Assembly: GCA_018873225.1 (NCBI GenBank)
Contig: JAEILZ010000008.1
Coordinates: forward strand, 558,001 to 622,000
Reading direction: 5' to 3'
From: [Phialemoniopsis] sp. UDSM-2020
Taxonomy: Eukaryota > Ascomycota > Sordariomycetes > Thyridiales > Thyridiaceae
DNA length: 64,000 nt
In this document: piece by piece, positions 11,492-22,999 of the stretch
Numbering within the stretch: position 1 is the stretch's first letter
Layout of the letters: every line of letters begins with the position of its first letter
Made by a program: the position numbers and the translations under genes
Notes under the pieces: model-generated
What the model saw: only the letters and a program-made list of their open reading frames with translations
Databases searched by the model: none
What the model was told of the DNA's origin: nothing

Positions 11492-13365
11492 GGTGGATGA
11501 ATAGCCGAAGGAAAAATGATCCAAAATGAAAGGAGTACCTCGAGAGTCGGACTGGACGAGTGAGTGGAGGTGGGCACGTCTTTCACCAAAACAGAGATCT
11601 GCGGATCACTCTCCCTTATATGCCTCTACGCATATTGGGCCTCACATGCTTTCAGTGTACAAGCGCCAAGGCTCAGCAACTTTTAGCACGGCGAGCTTGG
11701 CCAAGTGCCTTGCCTTGCGGACTGACAGGCTAGACAAGAAGTGGAATGGTAGGATGTTACGAGCAAAGTGGTCCCTCTTGTCCGCCCCAAGACTGGAAAA
11801 GTTTGCAACGTTCCTTCCCTTTGGTGCTTCCTCTTAGAATTACTCGCAGCGCAAGATCCTCAAACCCTTGGCGAGCCCCAAAGAAACAGGGAAAATCTCC
11901 AGGATAGCGTCAAGCTAAGAATCCCCGGGGGGCCACTCCACCGTCGGTCACGCTGAACGGCGCCGTCCACACCGGACTCTGTCTCGCCGGGGTGCTGTCC
12001 GCAGCAACCTTCCCACTTCTTTGACCCAATGACAGCGGGAGAACCTCACTACGGAACGCGTGTTGATACGCATTCAGATTAGCGGCATTTGTTGCGACGA
12101 GTCGGACATTGGTGCCCCATACGTTCTTACTATATCTAGCGTAGCAGAGCTTGGCGGAGCAATGACGAACGCCAAGCAAGAAGTGTCTGATCCTAAGTCG
12201 AGGCCGATGGGAGGCACTCATAAGGCTTGGACCCTGACGATCTGGGGGAGCCGCCAGTTTGGTAGAGCGCTGGGGTGCATTCTTGTGGACTGTATGTGGG
12301 AGCGAGAGGGGACGCTTGACGGGAGCATAACAATGTGGCGTTCGAGGTAAAGAATACACGAGCCTGAATTGAGGAAAAGTTTCCCTTGCCATTCATTCCA
12401 AGGCTAACCTAACCCACTGTCTGAAGGATTTTCTCCACTATGATACCCGCAATCAGCGGCGCAAACGCGGTAATAATATATAAATGGAGCAGCAATGACA
12501 TCATGCTCGGATAGCGGCATTTTGTCGCATGAACATCAGGCGTTTCTTGCGCTTCGGCCGGTACCTCGTTGCGCCGTGCTTGCCCGACTGTCACATGGGA
12601 CAAGCGCCGTCTATGAATGTTGAAACGCAGAAGGCAATGCCCTAAGCTCGCCAGATGGCAAGGTTAGATTCAGGCCAGGCCTCTAGTGTCTCGCAGACAC
12701 GTGTGGGTAATCTTGGTCTCTCCCAACTGAAGAGAGGATCAATCGCGGAGATTGTCAAACTCGAGATCTTTGTAGTCTTCAACACACAACACGACATCTT
12801 TCCTATCTTGATAACTTCTCAGTCCCTTCGTCCCTGCACATCAAATGGTGGGATGGGGTAGCTGTCAGACAGGCTTGGCGCGGGGAATCCATGCCAGTCT
12901 CCAGGTCTCGAATAGTTAGTTTCCGTGATATCGGCTCAACCTGCCCGGCGAACCAACTAGTGACAAATGCAATACTGATCCTTGGGCAAGTTCGGAAGTT
13001 TAGTAGGACGTGACGGTTACCACTCCCATACTAGCTGTACTCAGATACAATCAATTCATACCCCTTTTGTGCTGTTCTGTCGTGATGTCTCTCTTTCCTG
13101 GCCCCTTATAGGTATAAGGCAGCATGTCTTTCCTGGAGGATACATCAATGTCATGAAATGTCCTGTTGCACTGTGCGAACGTGATCCAAAGCGAAGGCCG
13201 GCTCGTGACATGATCAGTGAGTTCCCATCAAACTTGGTCGAAACCGTACAAAAACTAAACACTATCTCACTCGGTCCCAAATTTGAGCCGCCATGTTTCA
13301 ATAGTAACCATGGCTGATCAAGAAGTGTACCGGATTAGGCGATTAGCACTCAAGACGTAAGACGT
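11492..13365. other. Intergenic, about 1.9 kb
   Basis: Upstream of the amino-acid permease. ORFs at 11910-12392 (minus) and 12982-13317 (plus) have no recognisable motif and atypical composition; I judge them chance ORFs. The region leads into the repeat array that begins at 13366. Confidence 0.4.
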
Positions 13366-13493
13366 GTCAAGGCCTAATAAGGCATGTTAACTCTTGTCGC
13401 AGTTGGGCAGGGCCAGCACCACGTGGGCCTTCCTGAGCATGGCCTAGCGGTCATGCCGGCTGGCTTTCACTTCTTTTTTTTTTTCCCTCACCT

Positions 13494-13530
13494 CCCGAAG
13501 GGGCTTTTCATCCCGAAGGGGCTTTTCATC
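13494..13530 (+). repeat. Short direct repeat inside unit 1
   Basis: CCCGAAGGGGCTTTTCATC occurs twice back to back, just after the T-rich stretch of the first tRNA-related unit. Confidence 0.8.
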
Positions 13531-13574
13531 TTCAACTTCGAGGTTATGGTTCAATCCTTGTAGCAGCGTATGTT

Positions 13575-13577
<3 letters not shown>

Positions 13578-13614
<37 letters not shown>
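13578..13614 (+). repeat. Homopolymer run of 37 T
   Basis: An uninterrupted T tract within the first tRNA-related repeat unit. The other units carry T-rich but shorter tracts at the equivalent places. The exact length may be unreliable because sequencing of such runs is error-prone. Confidence 0.9.
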
Positions 13615-13617
<3 letters not shown>

Positions 13618-14155
13618 TGTCGTCTTGGAATTCACTTGGATAATCAAACTTTGAATCGGCCTTGGCCTCATCGTCAAAGCCTGATAAGGCATGTTAGTCC
13701 TCATCGCAATCGGGGCGGAGGAGCACCACGTGGGCTTTCCTGAGCATATGGCTTAGCGGTCATTGCCGGCTGGCTTTCACAATTTTTTATTTTTTAAGCT
13801 TACATCCTTTCTTTCCCTTTCCAAGGGTCAGAGCCATGGTCCGAATATATCCCAGCACATGCTTCATTTCTTTGCTTGTCGTCTTGGAGTTCACTTGGGT
13901 AATCAACTTTAAATCGGCTTTAAACTTATTGTCCAGCCTTAATAAGACATGTGAGCCTTCGTCGCTGTTGGGCAGACCAGCACCACGAGCCTCCCTGAGC
14001 ATATGGCCTAACGGTCATTGCCGGCTGGCTCTCACTTTTTTTTTTCTTGCTCAAATCACCGCCTTTCTTTTCCTTCTTAAAGTTCAGGACCAGTGTTCGA
14101 TTCCAGTATTGCAGCACATGCTTCCATTCTTTCTTTTCTTTTTGCTTGTTCTCTC

Positions 14156-14623
14156 CATCACCACCGGTCTGACAGAGGAGGTCGAGAGCCTTTATATGAG
14201 AATGGGCATGCTCTCTCCTGGGGTTTGATATCAACAAAACGAAAGGGATATCTAGGCTCTTCGTCCAGCCAAAGATAGGGTCAGTAGGACCAAGGTTCAG
14301 GAAGTCCCAAGGTCCTGGGGATGTGGAGATCTTCTCATCCTGCCAGTGATCCAGTATTGGATACCATCACAGTGTATTCTGAACACGGGTATGGTGTTCA
14401 TTGTGTCTTCTCGACAGTGTCATGAAAAGGAAGTGTACGAACTCGCCTCCATCGTGGAAGCTGAGGTTCAAATATATTTAAATAACATATCTAGGCTCTT
14501 CTGATCAAAAGAAAGAAGACAAAAAGAGTTCGCAAAGGATTGGCCAAGTCCCTACTACATCTCTCTCCCTCGAGTGTGCTCGTGGGAAGACAGCCACGTC
14601 ACACCCTTGTTTGCCATTGCGGG
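14156..14623. other. Spacer between repeat array and tRNA-like element
   Basis: Contains a 15-bp direct repeat, ATATCTAGGCTCTTC, at 14248-14262 and 14487-14501, and an AT-rich block near 14470. No gene is seen. Confidence 0.6.
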
Positions 14624-14704
14624 CGCCTGGCCGGGATTCGAACCCGGGACATCAAGTGGGCAGACCATGCACTACGTGCGCTCTGACCACTGAGCCACCA
14701 ACTG
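14624..14704 (-). other. tRNA-like element (pseudo-tRNA or SINE head)
   Basis: On the minus strand a D-arm GCTC/GAGC with loop AGTGGTCA and a perfect T-arm CCGGG-TTCGAAT-CCCGG are present, with good Pol III A and B boxes. The acceptor stem pairs at only 5 of 7 positions, and the anticodon region is 26 nt long with one stem mismatch, so either an intron-bearing unusual tRNA or, more likely, a degenerate tRNA-derived element. No anticodon is assigned. Confidence 0.5.
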
Positions 14705-15823
14705 ACTGACTTGAGCATGGCATGGCTTCGAACGGATCAGGTGGAATCCGGTGGTAGGATAGAGAGGGAGAGAGGGCAAGGGCGAGATCAGGATGGGCTG
14801 CCAGCAGGAAGGTGGGTAGATGTCCAAGTCGAGAAAGGGGGAAGGAGCCGTGAAGGCAGGGAGGGGAGGACGCCCATGACGTGCCGCATTTGTCGAGGAC
14901 ATGGGCTTCCTAGAAAGTACGAGGCTTGTCAAAGGCGGCTGTTGCTACTGTAGCTACCGTATTGGTTGGTCTCTTGCGTCCAAACAGACACACGTAGAAA
15001 GAAGAGACTCCCGGAATATCATGGTAGGTTTTCCTACTGTCAGCCGTACCAGAAGTCTAGACGTGGACACACATGTGTGCAGAGGAGGTTGGATTTAACC
15101 GCCAAAAGCTCCAAGTTCATCTTGGGCAAGCCTATGATAGCATGCCACATGCCCAGAGTGCAGAATGGAATATGCACCAGGTCAGCTACGATATTTGCTT
15201 CTTTGAGAGCTACAAGAGGGCTAACGGCTCTCTCATTGCGAGTGATTCTTCAGGCACGACAGTATCCAACATTTTGTGAAGAAGTTCGTGCGGTTTCCTT
15301 TTACCCTTGCGCTAAGACAATGCCATGCTTGACATGCATGGTGGTAGGGATCTACGATCGATCGATGTGGAGCAATCCAGGTGCTTTCTTTTGCGGGGGA
15401 GCCAGCAGGCGAAAGTGCAGTGGCACATTTCAAGGCCAATCACAAGGGTGGGAAATCCGGGCTCACCACCGGACCGCCCCATCCTGAGAACGCCAAGTGG
15501 GGATTCTGGACGTTCGCCACGTCCCACAACAACTACATAGTATGCTCTTGCACAATCACTCGAGCCCGTCCAGATATTATGCGCGATCAAACTTCTACGA
15601 TTGTTCGTGTCGGGTCCATCGATATTCGGTTCCAGAGATTCGACTTCTCTTCGCTGGGCATACTTCTCTCGTCAAGCAGGTGGTATACCTCTGACAAGTG
15701 TGAGGTATCAGGCCCCTTGTCACGATTGTAGGCAGATCGGTCTCCCCTATCAACAACGCCGAGGACGAGGATCACCCCCTTGACGCATCGACGGACCGTC
15801 CCACTCACTCACCATCCATCGCC
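14705..15823. other. Intergenic, about 1.1 kb
   Basis: Upstream of the Zn2Cys6 regulator. The longest plus ORF (14966-15487) has no domain and poor codon bias; I treat it as non-coding. Confidence 0.4.
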
Positions 15824-18683
15824 ATGACAGGCTACCGTCCCATCCAGCCTGCGTCCCGAAATTTCCCAGTCAGTGTAGGCAATCAGAGCTCGCCCAGGAC
15901 CCCAACAGTGGGCCCAGATAGGCCGCTGGCTAAGCCACGCAAGCAAGTCTCTCTCGCATGCGAGCCTTGCCGCAGGGGCAAAAGCAAGGTGAGTAGTCGA
16001 ACTACGTCGGTGCGATACCGTGGTTGCCGTGATGACTAACAATATATCATTGTTCCTCGCTCGCAGTGCGACGCAGTGCGCCCCAGATGTGGTGCATGCA
16101 CCAAAAAGGACCGGGAGTGCGCTTACCCCGTGCCTCTCAAGGACAAGGCTGCCCGCCTTGAGTCCTTAGAGCAGTTGTTTGAGGCCCTGCGCACCAGCGA
16201 CCACGACCAAGCCAGCGACCTGCTTCGTAGAATACGAGCAGACCAGGACCTGGCGTCCCTAGCAACTAACGCGGCAGAGAAACCCTACCAAGAGTCAAGT
16301 TCGCATCCTCAGCCTCGCAAAATTAGCAACTCCACCTCTTCCGGCGTCGAACCGTCCCAAGAACGGTCCGTCCCAAACGACCGGAGCACTGTCTTCCCAC
16401 AAGCCAGCATACAGAGGACGCAAAGCGAGCAATCGCTCGGCAGCAGCAACACCCCGTCCGACCAACTACAGTCGTCAAACTTGTTCACCAACTTACCAGA
16501 ACAACACCCGTTCATCCCGTCCGCGGAGCTGACCCGGGAGGCCATCGACGGCTTCTTTCATTCGAGCGGCAAGCTGTTCCACGTCTTTTCGCGCGAGCAA
16601 ATACGGCACTTTTACAACATCGTGTACCATGACCCAACGCGGCCGTCGGCGGCTGACAAAGCCAGCTTGTGCTGTCTGCTGGCGGCTGCCGCAGTTGGTT
16701 CGCAGTATGTTGTCGACGATATTGAGCCCGTGACCGGGGTCGCAATATACAACTGCGCGAGGCACTATTTGGACGCCGTGATCGAAGCGCAGCCTTTAGA
16801 CGCGATCAAGGTGTGCACGTTGTTGGCAATGCACAATGTGCTGAGCCATGTCACCGTTGGACTAGCTTATGTTGGTGAGTGATTTCACTGAGACTAGCGT
16901 TAGAGTGTTATGATTGCTAACCTCGTGTGTAGAAATTGGGCTTGCCATGTGTCGCCGATTTGGCCTAGACTGCAGAACATGTCAGCAGGCCGGGATGTCC
17001 CAGGCGACGTGGATGGACTATCGGAGATCCTGGAGGACACTCATCTTTCTCTCCAAGTGAGTTCTTCGACAGTGTTGCTAGGTGTGAATCCACTTGCTGA
17101 CATAAGTGTATTAGTTGGCTCTCTGCCACCCTAGGATATGTGTCAGGAAATGACGTCCTGTCGGGCAAACAAGCGGTAAGCGTCTGATATCTGGAGGTGA
17201 TTTGAGGGAGGACCATCAACTGAGATTGAAGCAAGGCCGAGTTAGAGCTGGATCCGGCGCAAGACCTGTCTGACAGTGAGTTCCTCTAGAAGAAGCGCGC
17301 CTGTATCGAAGCTAATGAACATTCCCCCAGTGGTCCAGAATCAACTCGTCAAAATCGCTTTCCTCAAGGCCAACATGCTTCGCGTGCACCTTGCCTTCAA
17401 GGAACTCACGGCCCGTGCCATCGAGTCCCTTATGAGCGACATGCAGGACTGGTATCGCCAGTTGCCACAGGAGTTGCACTTGACTAACATCAGCGAGGAC
17501 ACCCTGCCACTCGAGACCAAGAGGACTCTGTGCCATATGCACCTGTTGTACCTGGGCGCCACCATGTTACTCTACCGTCGCATTGCGTCCCAATTCGCGC
17601 TATCACCCGAACTAGCGGAAGGCCAAGTAGCCATCTCGGGCCAGTTACGCAACGTCGTCGCACGGTACAGCAAGGAAGCCATCGTAGCGGCCAAGCACTC
17701 AACCCGCATCCTCAAGCTGCTCATGAGCTCTCACAGCGTGTTTCGGAGGTGTTGGCTCGTCATGTAAGCCGCCATTCCCAAAGACCTTCCAGAACCAGAC
17801 CGACCTGACTTTGTCGAGTTTTCAAACACACACCGCGTGTCTCATCCTGCTGCACTCGGCCTGCCAGAAGCAGCTTCACGGTCTGCCGCCCGCCACCTAC
17901 GACGACGAGCTGGAGAAGAGCCAGGTTTGCCTCTCGGTACTGTCCTTCTGCGGCAAGGAGGACATCGTGGCGCAACAGTTCTACGACCAGCTTGTCGGCT
18001 TCTACACCGCTATTCGCAGCCGCCGGCCTGGTACCGGTGCCAAAGAACCAGGGTTCCCCGCGCCCGTCGACATCGACGGCGACTCCCCCGTCGCCGACGG
18101 ACACGCCGACATCGCCTGGGAGCTCAGCGACCAGTACACCTTTGGCGCCAACAACTCTGCCAACCCGGACGCGGGCGGCCTGTACCTACTCTCCCTCGCG
18201 CCACCGTCGAACGGCGGCGGCGTGGTGGCCGTGGACCCGTCGCAGACGGAGCTGTCGCGCAGCGTGCTCGTCCTGCTGTGCCGCCCCTTTGGCGACCCGG
18301 CCGACCGGTCCGCCGCGGCCGAGGCCGTGCAGCGCGCGGCGCTCGACGACGTGCGCGTCCACTGGCGCAGCGACCCGACGCGCTACGAGTACCCGCAGAT
18401 GATCGAGCGGCTGGCGTGGGACTTTGAGCAGCGCGTGCCGTGCCGGTGGGACCTGCCGGGGATCAACGTCGCCATGGCGACGACGACGGCGGTGGACGGC
18501 ACTGCTACTAGGAAAGAAGGGGACACGGTGATGGTTGATGGTGGAGGCGGGGGGACGCCCGGGTCGGTGCGGTTGCCGGAGATCAATCGGTTCCTCGGGA
18601 GTCTGCAGCCTAGTGGGTGGTCTGGGGAGCACAGGGTGATGGTGACGGATGATGCGCAAATTAATGGGGAGGCGAAGGCCTGA
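15824..18683 (+). CDS. Zn2Cys6 transcription factor with fungal-specific TF domain
   Basis: Seven exons join in frame to 831 aa: 15824-15988, 16067-16874, 16933-17056, 17115-17175, 17236-17275, 17331-17763, 17819-18683. The zinc cluster spans the first junction: CEPCRRGKSK in exon 1, then CDAVRPRCGACTKKDREC in exon 2, followed by a coiled-coil-like segment (KAARLESLEQLFEAL). The middle region matches Fungal_trans (PF04082): HPFIPSAELTREAIDGFF, then CRRFGLD...RRSWRTLIFLS, and WLSATLGYVSGND, the last reconstituted across an intron. It should be a nuclear DNA-binding regulator. It faces the convergent epoxide hydrolase gene; its target genes are unknown. Two of the exons are only 40 and 61 nt. 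Confidence 0.92.
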
Positions 18684-19030
18684 GTGGGTTATCCTGGGTA
18701 TTCTCATTCTGGGGCGTTTGGTGTTTGCTTAGGCTGGGTATGTTTTTAATCCGTGACGTAGCTGCATCGTGCGCTACACCAGATAAACTTTCCTCATCTT
18801 CAGATCTACATCTCTTTCACCATTGTTTTCTTGTCAATATTTCTTTGCTGTTCAAGTGCATTCGTTGCCGTAAGTTACAAAGACTCGGAAGATTTTCAGG
18901 AGAGAGAAGGCTAGTGGCGTCTGTAAACAATGGGCCTTCGTCGAAGATAACAACGACTTACGTCCTGAACGAAGCTTCAATCCACCTATCCATGCTCGTG
19001 TACATATCCTCCATAAGGGACAATATTGCC
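18684..19030. other. Intergenic between convergent genes
   Basis: Holds the 3' ends of the Zn2Cys6 gene and the epoxide hydrolase gene. No further feature is seen. Confidence 0.5.
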
Positions 19031-20506
19031 CTAAACAGCCGCCTTCCACGCTTTGACATATGCCTCAACATCACCCAACAGCTCCCTAGGCATCTCCATC
19101 GGCTAAACTACCTGTTAGTCTGTATCTCCGACGGTGTGACTGACGGACCATGCACTCACCGCAAAGTGACCGCCCTTGTCATGCTCGTTGAACGAGATCA
19201 AGTTACACGACTTCATGGCCCAGCTCTTTGGTACGGGAATAATCTCCTGGGCGAATAGCGAGTAGCCACAGGGCTTCTCGATGAACGGGAGCTTCCCTGG
19301 TTGCAGGCCGGTAACCTATGCTCCGAATTAGTATCTGGTCCCACTATCACAGGTACGGGGCGGGCGAGAGCAATGACATACTACGCTGATCCTGGCCACT
19401 TTGAACTCATCGGCGGAACTGCCGAATAGCTGCATTTGCTGGAATCAGCCGTTACTCTGTTCGAAATTAGGTGAGAGAGTAGAATCAACATACAGCGCGG
19501 TTGTGATAAAAGACCCGGGGAATTGTATCCGTGAGCCAGTACAGAGTGACTACCTCGAGGATTTTCTCCAGCGGTGGGTCCTCATCAGTCCATTCAAGCT
19601 TTTTCTCACCGATCCTGCTTCGGTCTTAGTATCCACCTTCACATTAATTTGAAGGAACGGGGACAGGACTCACCAGCTGAGAAGGGCAAGCGGACTGGCA
19701 CTCAACGCAAGGCCGACAGTCGACGGTCTCTGGCCCTGCTCCAAGAAGAAGCCAAACGAGGCATCAATGAATTCGCCTGCCCTCTGTAAAGCCCTCTTCT
19801 CCTGCTCGTCTGTCGGGTTTCCTTCTCGATCTTCCGGTGAAGGGATGACCATTTGGTTAACGTGCATGCCCTTGCACTCATCGTAGCTCATGGTCAGGAT
19901 CCTACTGATGAAGCTGCCCAGATCACCCCCCTGAACGAGGTACCCGGAGCCGAATCCCAGTCCTATCATCAGGTTGTGCATGGCGCTGGCGGCCACATCC
20001 ACGCCGTACTCCTTGTCGATCGGAGGCCCCGAAGAATAGGCATAACCCGGGAGCGAGGGCACGATGACGTGGTACGGCAGATCAGGCGGGGAGTATCGTT
20101 CCTTCAGCAAGTCCAAGATATCCAAGAAGTCGCAGAAGGAACTGGGCCATCCATGGAAGAACGCAATCGGCACAGCATCGGGCTTCTCAGAGAAGAGGGC
20201 CAAGAATTGGACGTCGATAGTGTTGTCCTGGGAGTCCTTGACTTTAGCCTTGAAGTTGGGGTAGGAATTGATGCGATTTTCGTGTTTACGCCAGTCAAAG
20301 TCGATCAGCCAAAAGTTTTTGGCGTGGACGAGCCATTCCCTAGTCATGCCATAGGCTCTACCGACGCTGGTGTTCTCGTAGACAGCGGGGGCTATCGGGG
20401 AGAGCTCTAACAGTTTCTTGAATTGTTTAAGCTTATCGTCGGCGACATTAGCTTTGAACGGCCTGACTTCAAGGGTTACGTTGGGGGGAACCTTGGCGTA
20501 GTCCAT
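19031..20506 (-). CDS. Epoxide hydrolase (alpha/beta-hydrolase, microsomal type)
   Basis: Five exons join in frame to 411 aa: 20506-19674, 19614-19494, 19438-19385, 19315-19160, 19102-19031. The N-terminal EHN-type region (FKANVADDKLKQFKKLLE) is followed by the HGWP oxyanion-hole motif and the nucleophile elbow GGDLGS, with the catalytic Asp. The lid/cap includes YWLTDTIPR. The C-terminal NEHDKGGHFAPMEMP supplies the catalytic His; it is complete only after joining the last two exons. The enzyme should hydrolyse epoxides to vicinal diols, probably for detoxification or in a biosynthetic pathway. There is no signal peptide or N-terminal membrane anchor, so it is likely cytosolic. Three small 3' exons are easily missed by ORF-based calling. 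Confidence 0.93.
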
Positions 20507-20972
20507 ACTGATGAAATGATTTGCGAGTCTAGTCCAAGATTTTGTGTAAGAATCTTATGCAACTTGCAGCGTGAGCCAAGTCAAGAAGGACAGAATGATT
20601 GGAATTGTTTTCATGGGCATGTCTCTATTCCTGCATGATTCAAAAATCTCCCATTCGTATATTTATATATTGAGAGCGATGTATTACTTTGTACGGAGAC
20701 TTCAACCCATCCATCGTTCATAAGTCCGGACTGCCGTCTTGATGCCAAGACATGCCAAGACATCAGCGCACAGACCAGCCAGAAATTGAACAGTCTTTCT
20801 TGGCTGCTCCCTGCTTACATACACAAAATGCCAAGACCGTTCCCCCAGATGCAGCCGGACTTTGCGGATTTTAGTGGGGATTACACCAATTCGCCCCGGG
20901 CTGACAGCTGTCAGTGAGAGATGTGTGCATTCAGTCAACGTATCCCCAGCAAGCAACTTTTCTCCCAGGCTC
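20507..20972. other. Intergenic, nothing recognised
   Basis: Lies between the epoxide hydrolase start and the HET gene stop, both on minus, and probably carries the epoxide hydrolase promoter. A TATATTTATATA-like AT stretch lies near 20660. Confidence 0.4.
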
Positions 20973-22647
20973 TCAGTACAAGGTGACACCTCTAGGCTTA
21001 AAGTGCGGATGCTGCAGAAAGCCCTGGCGCATGATGCCGTGCACATACGCCACTCCGACAAGCCGGTACTTACCCTCCCGGCCCCGAATCGTGCCGCGCC
21101 GTAAGATGACGGGCAAGTGACACCCGCCTAATAAGATCCACACCTCGTCGCCGGGCTGCGTGTGTATGGGTGCGGCACAAAAGAGGCCCTCGCCGGCTGT
21201 CCTGGCGTAGCGCACGCGCAATATCTCCAACGGGCCCCATCTCGTCGTTGCCCAGGACCGGTCGTCGGCGGCGGTGGTGGTTGTTAGCCTCTGCTCCCAC
21301 TCCTCTCTGAGTCTGCCGCTGAACACCTTGAAGAATTCAGCTTCTGCTTTGAGATCATCAGGATTGCTCGCAACGTCTGCCGTGCGGCCTCCTGTCAGTA
21401 CGGAGTGATGAAAGTACCGAAATCCGCGCCCTAGTTGTGCGGTCAGGTCTTTGGCAAAGGGGCCCGGCGTGTGGTGGCAGATGGTGTGCCATGCCGCGTC
21501 GATCTTGTGCTGCCCCGTGTACGCGTACTTCATGTTGTGAAAGTCCGATTCATCTTCGCGGAGAAACAGAGATATCGCCTGCTTGCACTTGGTGACCGGA
21601 TCAGGCGCAGAATCAGGGCTAGTCAACATACTCTATGCCACTGTTATACGGGTGGCTACTCCTCTCTTCTATTGCTCCAATCCCAGCTACGCGAAGTGAC
21701 TTCAAGCCGTTCGGGCTGGTGATGAAGTGACGTCCAAAGCGCCGGACAATACTAGACAGGGGACTCCTGTAGTCCGGAACAAGCTCTGGGAGATGTCCGT
21801 CATTCGACATCGCCAGGAGCGCAAAGTAGCGATCTCTTGGGTTGCCCACCTTGCGATAGGAGTGGGTCTGGATGCTGGTGAGCAGCGACCAGGTCATGGA
21901 CTCCACGGCTGGCTTATACCGATTAATACAGAGGCTCAGATACGGCCAGTTCTGCATTGTCGTCGCGGCAGTCGTTCTATCCGTAGTGCGAAGCAACGCC
22001 GTCCAGAGCGATTTCCAACTGAAGTACTGCTCGCCGAGTAATAGGGTGATGCGGCTCGCCAGGTAAAATTCTTGAACTACCCAGAGGCGGCTGAACCAGG
22101 GCCGGGCCAACAGGCGGAGAAGGGCAGCACGACACTCCGGACGAGCCTCAATGGACCAGGCCCAATTCGCGACAGCTTCTCTCAGCACGTCCATGACCTC
22201 AAAGTCAGCTGGCTCGGTAGCCTCGCCGAGGTCGCAGACAACCTGAGCCGCCAACGAGTAGATCTTGGCCATCATCTTGACTTGGCTCTCCTTCTCCTCC
22301 AAGTCATCTTGATTGATGCAGATCGCGTCAGCCCACACGAATCTTTCAGTGAAAGGCTTCCGTAGACGGGTGAGACTGGAGAAGAGCGTCTCGGTGATTG
22401 GAATAGCGCCCTCCGGGGTATTCAGTGATCTTGGCTTGGCTTCGCTTCCCCAAACGTAGGACAAGGCCTCGTAGTCCTCTGCCGAGTCACTTGGAGGGCG
22501 GTCATCGTCATCCCTGGGTTTTGAAATGCATCTCAAGTCTACCAAGGAAAAGTCTCCGCATAGCACAGACTCTGGGTCGAGAGCTGGGAGCAGTCGGAAG
22601 ATTCGAATATGTCCAGGGGCCAGAGGCTGGTACTCGTATGTGCACAT
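20973..22647 (-). CDS. Heterokaryon-incompatibility (HET) domain protein
   Basis: The start is taken at 22647 (MCTYEYQPLAPGHIRIFRLLP), the usual HET-protein opening; an in-frame ATG at 22746 lies upstream. HET motifs are clear: YEALSYVWGS, then FVWADAICINQDDLEEKESQV and RPWFSRLWVVQEF. The first frame stops near 21619, and the family-typical C-terminus (DEVWILLGGCHLPVILRR, VGVAYVHGIM) lies in another frame ending at 20973. A 58-nt GTAGCT...CATAG intron (21690-21633) joins 22647-21691 to 21632-20973 in phase to 538 aa; the alternative is a frameshift. HET proteins trigger cell death on fusion of incompatible hyphae or act in related immune-like recognition. No partner NLR or allelic gene is seen beside it. 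Confidence 0.8.
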
Positions 22648-22999
22648 GTAATCGGTTTCCTTAGATATGGTAATGCAGATATTCAATGCTCCTTTCTCGC
22701 AGGATATGACTCCCGAGATCTTGATTGTGTAAAGTGAAAGGTTCAAATTCTTGGTTCAGCTGGCAGGATGAATTTTCCAGCTCAAACTGAGTCCAGGCCA
22801 AGAGTGCCTTGCGATCAGCCAATCGTGAACCGCCCCGATGCTGGAGGGGCAGTCTTTTTCAGCCCGAGAACCAAATTTGGACTAGAATGGGATATGCAAA
22901 TTCAAACTTCGAGTTCAAATCGTTAATTCCAAAGCTGTTCGGCCATATCACATCATTTCTTGCCAACCAGACCTTGAATTCAAGTACAACCGCTCCCCA
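22648..22999. other. Intergenic, nothing recognised
   Basis: Between two minus-strand genes; probably holds the HET gene promoter and the 3' UTR of the surface-protein gene. Confidence 0.4.

Larger units (their letters stand above)
13366..14155 (+). repeat. Three tandem copies of a tRNA-related (SINE-like) repeat
   Basis: Units begin at about 13366, 13673 and 13931, each with a GTCAA/GTCCA...CCTAATAAGGCATG head. The shared core reads (with variants) CAGCACCACG...CCTGAGCATATGGCCTAGCGGTCATTGCCGGCTGGCT, followed by a T-rich stretch. TGGCCTAGCGGTCA at about 13440 matches a Pol III A box; GGTTCAATCC at 13548 and GTTCGATTCC at 14095 match B boxes (the unit 2 B box is degenerate). A-to-B spacing is 85-105 nt, longer than in a true tRNA. 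Units 1 and 2 end in a shared CTTGTCGTCTTGGA.TTCACTTGG segment. A tRNA-derived SINE or expanded tRNA pseudogene is the likeliest reading. Confidence 0.6.

Noticed and set aside
11910..12392. 160-aa minus ORF
   Set aside because: No recognisable sequence features; composition matches non-coding DNA.
13444..13704. Minus ORF with a poly-Lys run
   Set aside because: The Lys run is just the 37-T homopolymer read on the other strand inside the repeat array.
13366..14155. CRISPR-like array
   Set aside because: Units are 240-310 nt with diverged copies and no short spacers; the organism is a eukaryote.
14966..15487. 173-aa plus-strand ORF as a gene
   Set aside because: No domain, Cys/Arg-rich random-looking composition, no codon bias and no plausible splice partners.
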